From an uncultured Saprospiraceae bacterium (GTDB taxonomy: Bacteria > Bacteroidota > Bacteroidia > Chitinophagales > Saprospiraceae), in contig CALDEM010000022.1 of the NCBI GenBank assembly GCA_937942435.1, forward strand, positions 1 to 35,940: 35,940 bases of DNA. Direction: 5' to 3'. The first letter of the stretch is position 1; every line of letters starts with the position of its first letter. The notes under the pieces were generated by a model. The model did not search any database, was not told the DNA's origin, and saw only the letters and a list, made by a program, of their open reading frames with translations. Both the position numbers and the translations under genes were made by a program. Of this stretch, positions 8,545 through 17,033 are shown one piece after another.

Positions 8545-9867
8545 TTAAGGTGTTGTCTGTTTTGGTAGATAGTGGAGTACTACTCTATTATCGACATTGT
8601 AATACTTTTGAGCGGCTGCTCTTATATCTTCCTTTGTAACAGCTAAGAATCTATCTAATTCTGTATTGATCAAGTTGGTATTGTCATAATACATATGATA
8701 ATTAGCCAAACTCTCAGCGATACCCGCGATACGTGCATTGCCAGTTACAAAGTTGCTTTCTACTTGGTTACGAAGTTTTTGAAACTCCTCCTCACTGATT
8801 AAGTCTGTTTGCACCTTTTTCAATTCTGCATCAATAGCACTTTGCAGTTTATTGACATCAACGCCCATATTGGCAATCCCAAAAACAATAGCCACACCCG
8901 GATCTTCTAATTCAAAAGGAAATCCACCTGAGAAAACTGCCAACTGTTGTTCATCAACGATAGCTTTGTTAAGACGTGAGCTTTGACCCTGAGATAGAAG
9001 CGTATTCAACATATTGACTGCATAAAAATCATCTGTTCCTAAAGCAGGTATGCGATATGTTGTGATCGCCGCTGGCAGTTGGATATTATCATAGATCGTA
9101 TCTATGACTTGTCCGCCCATTGGCTTCTCAACGATCTGCGGTCTATAGATATCCTCTTTCTTTACTGGTATCGTAGAGAAGTACTTGTCTATCAACTTTT
9201 TAGTCTCTTCTATATCTATGTCGCCTGCTATAGACAGCACGGCATTATTAGGTGTATAAAAGTCATTATAGAAGTCTACATAATCTTGTTCTGTGGCAGC
9301 GTTCAAGTGCTCCATAGAGCCGATCGGTGTCCACTTATATGGATGATCTTTAAATGCAAGCTTCATGGCATTCTCCTGAAACGTACCATATGGTTGGTTT
9401 TCAACTCTTTGACGACGCTCTTCTTTCACAACTTCGCGTTGTGTTTCTACGCCTTTGATATCGACCTTGGCATGAAGCATACGCTCACTCTCTAACCATA
9501 GACCTAACTCTAACTGATTAGAAGGTAGCAGCTCATAATAGTAGGTCTTGTCTTGAGACGTGTAAGCATTGTTAGATCCTCCAGCATTTGTTATATACTG
9601 AAAGAACTCTCCTCGCTCGATATTTTCTGAGCCCTCAAAAAGCAAGTGCTCAAAGAAATGCGCGAAGCCTGTTCTATCTGTTCGTTCATTTTTAGAACCA
9701 ACATGATACATCACGGATACCACGACAATTGGTGTTGCCTTGTCTTGATGCAAGATCACATGTAGACCGTTGTCCAGATCATACTCTGTGAAGTCTATCT
9801 TGTTCAACTGACCACTAAGCCCGATAGAAAAGCAAAGCGCAATAATTAAGGGAATAATATTCTTCAT
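8545..9867 (-). CDS. M16 family zinc peptidase, catalytic subunit
   Basis: This 440-residue periplasmic peptidase has a signal peptide (MKNIIPLIIALCFSIGLSG). The inverted zinc motif HFFEH is at residues 70-74, and a further acidic ligand lies near Glu150 in VVKEERRQRVEN, the spacing expected for M16. Its C-terminal domain lacks the clear R..Y motif found in its downstream partner, consistent with a heterodimer in which each protein supplies half of the active site. The start is ATG 9865-9867. It is followed after 40 bases by the inactive partner and then by a terminator. A 126-base gap separates it from the permease gene upstream, which may hold its own promoter, though no good -33/-7 match was found there. 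Confidence 0.92.
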   Translation of the reverse strand: MKNIIPLIIALCFSIGLSGQLNKIDFTEYDLDNGLHVILHQDKATPIVVVSVMYHVGSKNERTDRTGFAHFFEHLLFEGSENIERGEFFQYITNAGGSNNAYTSQDKTYYYELLPSNQLELGLWLESERMLHAKVDIKGVETQREVVKEERRQRVENQPYGTFQENAMKLAFKDHPYKWTPIGSMEHLNAATEQDYVDFYNDFYTPNNAVLSIAGDIDIEETKKLIDKYFSTIPVKKEDIYRPQIVEKPMGGQVIDTIYDNIQLPAAITTYRIPALGTDDFYAVNMLNTLLSQGQSSRLNKAIVDEQQLAVFSGGFPFELEDPGVAIVFGIANMGVDVNKLQSAIDAELKKVQTDLISEEEFQKLRNQVESNFVTGNARIAGIAESLANYHMYYDNTNLINTELDRFLAVTKEDIRAAAQKYYNVDNRVVLHYLPKQTTP

Positions 9868-9993
9868 TTAGCTTGGTTTATAGCCACGAATATATCAGTA
9901 TTCAAAACGTAAAACAGGATATATTTTACAATTTGTCTGGCATACGTAGCCGTTAAAAAGTTTAATCTCGTGTCAACTATATAGGCTGTGCAA

Positions 9994-12900
9994 TTACTCT
10001 ATTGATTCCGCTTTCCGGCGGTTGTCTTCACTATTGGTATCGATGAGCTTATTATAAGGATCGATACCTACTTCAGAAGGCTCTTTATCAACAACGATCT
10101 TGAAGTCATTAGCTATGTCTGTTATCTTATGCTTACGCAAATACAAGACCTCCTCATCTCCTTCATCATCCACTCCAAAGACGCCTACCTCTACATAATC
10201 AGCCAATGGATAAGACTGAGTAGGGCGCTTCGCTCCTTCTTTCTGAATCGAGAGACTGTCGCCTACAGCATTCTTATAGATGCGTTTGCCTTTATCATCA
10301 GCTCTGTACTTTACAATTTCAGCCGATATATTCACCTCATATTTACCATCAGGTAGTTCCTTGAAGTCATTGTCTATAACTCGGTTATTGTATACCGTTA
10401 TATATTCAAAATTATCTTCTATAAAGTAATCCAGGCTATCTGGAGTAGCTTCATACAAGAAGTCTAACAATTCTAAACATGTCGTGTAGGGTGCTTCTTG
10501 AAATCCTACACTATCTATGTATCTACTCAAAGCCGCATTGAGATTAGACTCTCCTATGTAATCCGACAAAGCATAAAACACCAAAGAGCCCTTATTATAA
10601 TGTATGTGTTGTTGGTTCTCAACATAGGCAAGTGGTTGTTCTTTCTTACGCTCTACCGTTCTACCTAACAAGTAAGCATCTAGCGCACTCTTTAAGAAGG
10701 TACGCATCTGTTCTGGGCCATTGGCTTTTTCAAGTACTTTTAGTGATACATACTCTGAGAGACTCTCACTCATCACAGTTGCACCTTGTACCTTAGCGCC
10801 GATCACTTGATGCGCCCACCACTGGTGTGCAACTTCATGTGCGGAGATGGCAAACGGATAATCTACACCATCATCTTCATCATCGACATCTGCGATAAAA
10901 CCTATCCCTTCTGAAAAAGGCACCGTATTAGCAAATGATTGCGCAAACCCTCCTCCAATAATTGGAAATTCTAATATCCTCAACTGATCATGCTGATAGG
11001 GAGAAAACTCCTCAGAACAATAAGCAAGCGCATCTTTTGCACCATCCATCATACGCTCAAGATTATAATCATGCCCTTTATGATAGTAGATGGTGATGGG
11101 TATACCATTCCAATTGTCTTCGTAAGTTTCATATCTAGCCGAGATGATCGCATAGAAGTTGAGCATCTTACTTTGCATCTTATAATGGTAATACTTCTGG
11201 CCATCTTCTTCCCACTCCTGCTGTAGCTTACCAGGTGTCATAGCAATCTGATCAGGTGACGTACTTACAATTGCCTCAAAGTTGATCCAATCTGCATCTC
11301 CAGAGATGTAAGTATTCTGACGGGCTATACTATCTGTGGGTGGTGCAAACCTTTCTTTAGGCTCTAAGTCGTACTTCTTTCTTGTTTTATCATCAGTTAG
11401 CTCACCGCCATCTTGATAACCGATTCTTGGAAAAAAGCTGTTGTTGAAAAAAGTACCATTCTCTCTTACTGGGCTATTGTTGTCAAGTATAGTATTGGCT
11501 TTGTTTTTAATATCAAATATCAACTGCATCTCCTCACCAGGTAACAATGATTCTTCTAATCCATATAGCTTGATTTGAGCTATGCTATCATGTATAAAGT
11601 CAGCCTTTCTATCAAACGATATCTCCTTAGCCAGTCTACTATAATTGATATACACTGTATCAATAGCAGAAGTAGTCTTATTCTTCAAAGTATAGACTCC
11701 TTGCCCTTCTATGTTTCTTTCTTTTGTATATAGATCCACATTAAGAGAAACGTCCGTGATCCTTGGTTGCGGCATAGACTCGTATCTCTTGTAAGTTTTC
11801 TCTTCATTAACTCTTCGCTCTTCTGACATTTTAGAAGAGACAAATGTATCTTTTACATTGGTCTCATTATAGATAAATCCACCCAACACAAAGAACATCG
11901 CTAAGCCAACAAGCATACCGCCTATCACTGGCAACTTCAATCTAGACTTAGCCAGCTTCAATGTTTGCTTAAATGATCGACGCACCCCTCTTCTCCAAAA
12001 GAGGAATGAAGCAAATAAGAAAAATATACCCAATCCTGTCCAGTACAACTTATACAAGTAATACCGAGGTAGACTAACGCCATACTCCGACATATCAGAA
12101 TATCGAGCACCAGGGCCATCATTGTACTTGAATATCGATTGCTCTATGCCGATGAAGTCTAAAAAGTTACTGCCTATCGCAAAGGCAAGCAATACAAACA
12201 GGCCTAAATAGAAATTAGGAATAATACTATAGATTATAAATGCCAAGAAGCACCACACCACATAATTAATCAACTTAACCCCATATAGATCAAAGAGATA
12301 TAGGTCAAACTCGAAATTATAATATCCATTATAAATCTGAATCGCAATACCCGTTAACATTATAACCCCAAGCAGGATCATCTGCATAAACACAACGCTC
12401 ACAAACTTAGAAAGCATAAAGCTCCAAGTACGACTACTGGATGCATCTTCTAATTGAAACATCCTCGTTGTCTCGGATCGCTGCATCAAGAGACCCGTAT
12501 ATATAAAACTAAGCAAGGCGATAAACATACTAAACACACCTCCTGGCACGGTCAGTATCTCTCTTGTCACAGGGAGTGTCTCTGTCTGAAAGATCTGACC
12601 ACTAACAGCAATCATAATAATCATAAAAAGTATAGCCAATATTACAACGACTATAAAAGGCCCTCCCTTGACTATATACTTGAGATCTATCTTAGTTAAG
12701 GCCCAAGCACTCCGTAGTGATTGTAAAAACCCATGGCTATAATTCACTTTAGGAAGAGATATGCGTTGGATCAAACCACGTTGCAGCTTAGTAGGTGATG
12801 GGCCTGCCTTCTTTTTCCAAAACTTAAGATCTATAGGCTCGCTATGAAATGAGAACTTATAGTAAGTAAATGCAAAGATCAGGAGAGCAATGGCTGTCCA

Positions 12901-13647
12901 TAATAGGCGATTGTAAATAACTACTTCTTTGATCGGAAGTAGATTTTCATTTTGCTCTGTGATCGTCCAGTACTTGGCGTAGTAATTGACAGCGTTTAAG
13001 CCAAACGGATCTAAGTAGGCACCTACCAAAGTATAATCTTGGTTGGCCAGATAAACATCCGCCATCGATTGTCCAAAAAACAAAACAGCCAACGCTACAA
13101 ATCCAGCAATGATACTTCTTGAAAATAGAGTCACACTAAATACTATCGCAGAAAACAACAATAGATTGGGTAACACAAACAATCCATAGATCTGCAAGTA
13201 AGCCTTACCACTAAATGGTGCAATCAGGTTTTGATCTACACCCGGAAATGAGGTGCCTACTTGAGCACCAAGGCCAATTAGAACCATTAGAAAAAATGAA
13301 ATCAAAAGCCCTACTAAAAACTTACCAAAGATGTAGTCACTCTTCTTAAATGGAAAAGAGTACATCAACTTATACATGTTACTCTTGAAGTCCTTCTGGA
13401 CTGTAGCACCTACTATGGATGGCAATAGAAAAAATGCAAAGGCCGTAAGCGACCCCATCGTATAAGCAAGCTGAAGCGGTGAGTTTATAAAAGTCAACCC
13501 ACTTACAGTCGCTGTGTTACCATCAAAGATTCCTCCAGCCGCTGCCATGAACAGCGCTCCGATACCGAGCAATATCACTGCGTAGATATAGAACAATGGT
13601 TTGTTCATCCATCTGTTAAACTCAAATGAAAATATTGTCTTTAACAT
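9994..13647 (-). CDS. ABC-2 permease fused to M1 family aminopeptidase
   Basis: This 1217-residue inner-membrane protein carries an ABC-2 type permease in its first half. About six helices lie in residues 1-270 (starting FNRWMNKPLFYIYAVILLGIG), a second set lies in about 310-590, and a last helix is near 585-605 (LPVIGGMLVGLAMFFVLGG). The remainder is a gluzincin (M1-like) peptidase domain exposed to the periplasm. HEVAH at 937-941 and the downstream SESLSEY supply the zinc site, and GGGFAQSFAN stands where classical M1 enzymes have GAMEN. The third zinc ligand Glu is one residue further away than in classical M1 enzymes. The gene follows its ATPase by 5 bases. The combination suggests export or extraction of peptides coupled to cleavage; the substrate is unknown. 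Such fusions recur in Bacteroidota. Confidence 0.9.
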   Translation of the reverse strand: MLKTIFSFEFNRWMNKPLFYIYAVILLGIGALFMAAAGGIFDGNTATVSGLTFINSPLQLAYTMGSLTAFAFFLLPSIVGATVQKDFKSNMYKLMYSFPFKKSDYIFGKFLVGLLISFFLMVLIGLGAQVGTSFPGVDQNLIAPFSGKAYLQIYGLFVLPNLLLFSAIVFSVTLFSRSIIAGFVALAVLFFGQSMADVYLANQDYTLVGAYLDPFGLNAVNYYAKYWTITEQNENLLPIKEVVIYNRLLWTAIALLIFAFTYYKFSFHSEPIDLKFWKKKAGPSPTKLQRGLIQRISLPKVNYSHGFLQSLRSAWALTKIDLKYIVKGGPFIVVVILAILFMIIMIAVSGQIFQTETLPVTREILTVPGGVFSMFIALLSFIYTGLLMQRSETTRMFQLEDASSSRTWSFMLSKFVSVVFMQMILLGVIMLTGIAIQIYNGYYNFEFDLYLFDLYGVKLINYVVWCFLAFIIYSIIPNFYLGLFVLLAFAIGSNFLDFIGIEQSIFKYNDGPGARYSDMSEYGVSLPRYYLYKLYWTGLGIFFLFASFLFWRRGVRRSFKQTLKLAKSRLKLPVIGGMLVGLAMFFVLGGFIYNETNVKDTFVSSKMSEERRVNEEKTYKRYESMPQPRITDVSLNVDLYTKERNIEGQGVYTLKNKTTSAIDTVYINYSRLAKEISFDRKADFIHDSIAQIKLYGLEESLLPGEEMQLIFDIKNKANTILDNNSPVRENGTFFNNSFFPRIGYQDGGELTDDKTRKKYDLEPKERFAPPTDSIARQNTYISGDADWINFEAIVSTSPDQIAMTPGKLQQEWEEDGQKYYHYKMQSKMLNFYAIISARYETYEDNWNGIPITIYYHKGHDYNLERMMDGAKDALAYCSEEFSPYQHDQLRILEFPIIGGGFAQSFANTVPFSEGIGFIADVDDEDDGVDYPFAISAHEVAHQWWAHQVIGAKVQGATVMSESLSEYVSLKVLEKANGPEQMRTFLKSALDAYLLGRTVERKKEQPLAYVENQQHIHYNKGSLVFYALSDYIGESNLNAALSRYIDSVGFQEAPYTTCLELLDFLYEATPDSLDYFIEDNFEYITVYNNRVIDNDFKELPDGKYEVNISAEIVKYRADDKGKRIYKNAVGDSLSIQKEGAKRPTQSYPLADYVEVGVFGVDDEGDEEVLYLRKHKITDIANDFKIVVDKEPSEVGIDPYNKLIDTNSEDNRRKAESIE

Positions 13648-13652
13648 ATCAC

Positions 13653-14531
13653 TTATGATTTAAAACCATTGAGATAAGTAAAGTATACATCTTGGAGTTC
13701 TGCTTCTTCTTGTTTAAAATCCGATCCTGGAGAGCCATCTGCAAACACTCTTAAGTTAAGAGAGTTATCAGGATTGTAGGAAGTTGAGAGTACTTGGTAT
13801 TGGGCAGCTTGCGCTTCGACGTTATCTCTATCTACAATCTTAGACCACACATGACCCTGTAGTGCTGCGACTGATTCATGAGGTGCTGCCCTAAGCAATA
13901 TCTTTCCTTGGTTCATGATGGCCATATCGTTACATAGCTCTTGTACGTCTTCTACGATGTGGGTACTAAAGATCACGATATGATCACTACCGATCTCTCT
14001 TAGTACGTTGAGAAACCTCCTGCGCTCTGCTGGATCAAGTCCTGCAGTTGGCTCATCGACGATGATCAACTTAGGATTATTGAGCAACATCTGAGCGATA
14101 CCAAATCTCTGCTTCATACCACCAGAGTAACTTGATACTGCCTTCTTCCGGGCATCCATCAAGTTAGTGATCTCAAGTAGGTACTTGACCATCTCTCCTC
14201 TTTCTTTTTTAGAGGATATCCCTTTGAGTGTAGCGAAGTAGTTGAGTAACTCCATCGCAGATATGTTGGGATATACACCAAACTCTTGTGGCAAGTACCC
14301 TAGCACCTTTCTAAGTTCGGTTGGAGACTCTAAGACATTGATATCATTAAGTTGGATGGATCCTTCATCAGGATCTTGCAATGTAGCGATGGTGCGCATC
14401 ATTGTGGATTTGCCAGCGCCATTGGGCCCGAGTAGACCAAACATACCTGTTGATATGGATAGGTCTATATTATCGAGGGCTTTTACGCCATTGGCATATG
14501 TCTTTTGGAGGTTTTGGATAGTAAGTAGCAT
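13653..14531 (-). CDS. ABC transporter ATP-binding protein
   Basis: This 292-residue ATPase energises the fused permease encoded 5 bases downstream. The start is ATG 14529-14531 (MLLTIQNLQKTY, the normal N-terminus for this family), not the TTG 24 bases upstream. Walker A is GPNGAGKST at 35-43, the signature is YSGGMKQ at 135-141, Walker B is LIIVDEP with Glu160, and the switch histidine is in STHIVED. The C-terminal ~80 residues form the short extension typical of ABC-2 exporter subunits. It is the first gene of the run ATPase, permease/M1, M16, M16. Upstream on the minus strand a TAGATTTG box (14604-14611) fits the Bacteroidota -7 element. Confidence 0.93.
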   Translation of the reverse strand: MLLTIQNLQKTYANGVKALDNIDLSISTGMFGLLGPNGAGKSTMMRTIATLQDPDEGSIQLNDINVLESPTELRKVLGYLPQEFGVYPNISAMELLNYFATLKGISSKKERGEMVKYLLEITNLMDARKKAVSSYSGGMKQRFGIAQMLLNNPKLIIVDEPTAGLDPAERRRFLNVLREIGSDHIVIFSTHIVEDVQELCNDMAIMNQGKILLRAAPHESVAALQGHVWSKIVDRDNVEAQAAQYQVLSTSYNPDNSLNLRVFADGSPGSDFKQEEAELQDVYFTYLNGFKS

Positions 14532-14603
14532 TAGATTTTGTTGTATAGCCAACAAGATATATTAACTACTCCGAAGACAACACGATCAAGAAGAAAGAAT
14601 AGA

Positions 14604-14611
14604 CAAATCTA
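14604..14611 (-). promoter_or_regulatory. Possible -7 box for the ABC/peptidase operon
   Basis: The minus strand reads TAGATTTG, an exact match to the Bacteroidota -7 consensus TAnnTTTG, 73 bases upstream of the ATPase ATG. No convincing TTG is found 19-20 bases further upstream, so the call rests on the -7 box alone. Confidence 0.3.
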
Positions 14612-14680
14612 AGGGGAGAACCGATGAATATGTCTGAAGATTACATTTGCGAAAGCTTAAATCATCTGTAAGGTGAAGAC

Positions 14681-16816
14681 TTAATTTTTATCCTCCTTCT
14701 CAGCAGCTACATAACCTTCTTGGTGTACGATATCGCCAACGATCTTCATAGCTTCGGTGATATAGAAGTCCTTGGTTACGACCTCTTCCCACACCTCTGC
14801 ACGAGCATCTTTTTCTTCTTGACTGATCTCGGATTCAAAATCCATGCGCACTGCATCAATCGTCAGTCCAGCCATATCGTTATCAAAGAGACCGTCGTAT
14901 TTGTCAGCACGCTTATCCAGCAGATCTTTGTACTCTATGTATTGATCAAGATGAAGCGGGACTTGGGTGTTGTTTTTATTCTCTTCGAGCCATGACGCAT
15001 ACTCCTTGATCATAGCAAACTCTGCACTCTCACCCACTCTCTTCATACTTGAAGTAGATATCTCTTTGAGACCTTCATAGGTCAAGACGTCCTGTCCAAA
15101 CGGTATATCCTCGATCTTAGACCATGGCAGCGCTCTATCGTTTTCTCTTTCGCCTGTCGGCAAATTCTCATACGTATCAGGCAATCCTATATCAGGCATC
15201 ACGCCACGCAGTTGTGTGGATTCTCCATTGACTCTGTAGTACTTCTGGATGGTCAGTTTTAGCTCACCAAGCGGCTTCACTTCATCATGGCCTCTGATCG
15301 CGCGATCAAGATCTATAAAGTTCTGTACACTTCCCTTTCCAAAAGATTGGCTACCGACGATGATCGCTCTCTCATAGTCTTGTAAGGCACCAGCGACAAT
15401 CTCAGAAGCAGATGCACTGAAACTGTTGATCAAAACTATCAGCGGCCCATCATAATGCACACCACTATCAGTATCCTTATGGATGTAAGGTCTTCTGTTT
15501 TTTGACTTGACTTGTACGACCGGCCCATCCTCAATAAACAATCCGCTAATCTCAATCGCATCTATCAGCGCGCCGCCCAGATTATCACGTAGATCGAGTA
15601 TCAATCCATCCATGCCTTCACTCTTAAGCGTATCGATAAAAGCAGCCACATCTTTAGCACTACTGTTGCCCTCTGGCCCATCAAAACTATTGTAAAACAT
15701 AGGTAAGTCGATGTATCCAAACTTATCAGACGAGTCTTCATGCTGCAACATAGCACCTCTGGCACGTGCGATCTCTAAGTTGATCACGTCTCTTTCGATC
15801 ACTATCTCCACTTGGCTTTCGTCTTTCTTCTGAACTGTCAATGTCACCTTAGTCCCTTTTGGGCCTCTGATCAAAGAGACAACATCGTCGATGCGCATAC
15901 CCGTAATATCAACCGCTTGTTCTCCTTCTTGCGCTACTTTAAGGAAGTAATCATTGACTTCTATCCGATCATCCTTCCATACAGGACCACCTGGCACGAT
16001 GGTTACAACTTGCGTTAACTCTCCAACCGTCGATAACTGAGCGCCGATGCCTTCGAGCTTCCCACCCATACGCATGTTAAAGTCCTGCTTTCCTTTTGGG
16101 CTAAAGTAAGCTGTATGGGGATCGTACTGACGTGTTATGACATTAAGAAACTGCTCAAATCGATCCGATCGGCGTGTTTTCTCATAGTTCTCATACCACC
16201 TGTCGTATGCCTCTTTGACCTCATTGCGCGATTCTTCTTCCATCTCTTCACGGGACATAGGAGCTTCGTCTTCGGTCTCAGGAGCATTGATTCTACTCTC
16301 CAGTTCTTGGAGTGTATAGTATTTGAGGCGCTTGCGCCATCGCTCTTTAAGCTGATCAGTGGAGGTTGCATATGGCATATCCTCGTAGTCCATATCGACA
16401 GACTCTTCTTGATTAAAGTCAAATGGCTCCGCTAAGAACTCTTGATAATATGTTTGAGTCTCTTTGATCTTAATATCAGTAAGCTCAATGACCTTATCAA
16501 AAAAGGTAAGGTCTGATTGCTGAAGCATATCGTCTAAATCAGATCTATGGATGGACAAAGCGTCTATATCCTCTTGGATAAAAAATCGCTTACGACTATC
16601 AAGTGCCTCTAAGAACTCATCAAAGACTTTGTTGGAAAAATTATCATCTATATCGACTGGTTGAAGATGGGCCTGACTGAGTGCCAAGAGTACTGACTCG
16701 AGTATAACCTGCTCTTTCTCAGGTGTATAAGACTCATCTTGACTCGTAAAAAATGCAGAAGCGCCAGTTAAGACGGCAAGGGCTATCAGGATTCTTATCA
16801 TCATCTTACTTTTCAT
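14681..16816 (-). CDS. prc: Tail-specific (C-terminal processing) protease Prc
   Basis: This 711-residue periplasmic serine protease of family S41A, like Prc/Tsp, degrades or trims proteins from their C-termini. A signal peptide or anchor is at MMIRILIALAVLTGASAFF. The N-terminal helical region of Prc (about 30-240) is followed by YDPHTAYFSP, a PDZ domain at about 250-340 and the S41 catalytic core. Catalytic Ser469 lies in FSASASE, and Lys494 in QSFGKGSVQ is exactly 25 residues later, as in the E. coli enzyme. GLILDLRDNLGG (404-415) is also conserved. The C-terminal ~170 residues are helical. Length is close to the family norm. It is divergent from the TPR gene across 217 bases and is probably monocistronic, since 149 bases separate it from the ABC gene. 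Confidence 0.93.
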   Translation of the reverse strand: MKSKMMIRILIALAVLTGASAFFTSQDESYTPEKEQVILESVLLALSQAHLQPVDIDDNFSNKVFDEFLEALDSRKRFFIQEDIDALSIHRSDLDDMLQQSDLTFFDKVIELTDIKIKETQTYYQEFLAEPFDFNQEESVDMDYEDMPYATSTDQLKERWRKRLKYYTLQELESRINAPETEDEAPMSREEMEEESRNEVKEAYDRWYENYEKTRRSDRFEQFLNVITRQYDPHTAYFSPKGKQDFNMRMGGKLEGIGAQLSTVGELTQVVTIVPGGPVWKDDRIEVNDYFLKVAQEGEQAVDITGMRIDDVVSLIRGPKGTKVTLTVQKKDESQVEIVIERDVINLEIARARGAMLQHEDSSDKFGYIDLPMFYNSFDGPEGNSSAKDVAAFIDTLKSEGMDGLILDLRDNLGGALIDAIEISGLFIEDGPVVQVKSKNRRPYIHKDTDSGVHYDGPLIVLINSFSASASEIVAGALQDYERAIIVGSQSFGKGSVQNFIDLDRAIRGHDEVKPLGELKLTIQKYYRVNGESTQLRGVMPDIGLPDTYENLPTGERENDRALPWSKIEDIPFGQDVLTYEGLKEISTSSMKRVGESAEFAMIKEYASWLEENKNNTQVPLHLDQYIEYKDLLDKRADKYDGLFDNDMAGLTIDAVRMDFESEISQEEKDARAEVWEEVVTKDFYITEAMKIVGDIVHQEGYVAAEKEDKN

Positions 16817-16931
16817 ATAATCTCCTCAACCATCCATCAGCGATCAGGTCGATACACCAATAGAATGTGACATGAAGATAACGTCATCAGTGATGAATAG
16901 TTATAAGTGCTACTGATTTTATCAAATCATA

Positions 16932-16994
16932 CTGGTAAAAACCAGAGATTATGACACTATGAAGGATTAGATCGGTCAAAAGATTGCCTAATCC
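16932..16994. promoter_or_regulatory. Two dyads in the prc/TPR divergent region
   Basis: CTGGT-AAAA-ACCAG (16932-16945) is a short perfect hairpin, and GGATTAG (16964-16970) with CTAATCC (16988-16994) is an inverted repeat with a 17-base centre. The second one overlaps the proposed -33 element of the TPR promoter, so it could be an operator. No regulator is identified. Confidence 0.3.
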
Positions 16995-17014
16995 AAAAAG
17001 TAATGATAAATTTA
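16984..17014 (+). promoter_or_regulatory. Candidate promoter of the TPR/barrel operon
   Basis: TTG at 16984-16986, a 20-base spacer and TAAATTTA at 17007-17014 match the Bacteroidota -33 / -7 pattern at seven of eight -7 positions (the last base is A instead of G). This would start transcription near 17021, giving a leader of about 13 bases before ATG 17034. The spacing is the same as in the tRNA-Arg promoter at 35188-35218. Confidence 0.4.
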
Positions 17015-17033
17015 CATATTAACATTTTCTCTT

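Noticed and set aside
9079..9495. 138-codon open frame opposite the catalytic M16 gene
   Set aside because: It lies wholly antisense to a gene with an intact zinc motif and family-wide similarity, and its product is rich in Cys, Ile and Tyr as expected for an antisense shadow.
16115..16435. Open frames of 95-106 codons inside prc
   Set aside because: Both overlap the well-supported Prc reading frame and show no domain-like pattern.
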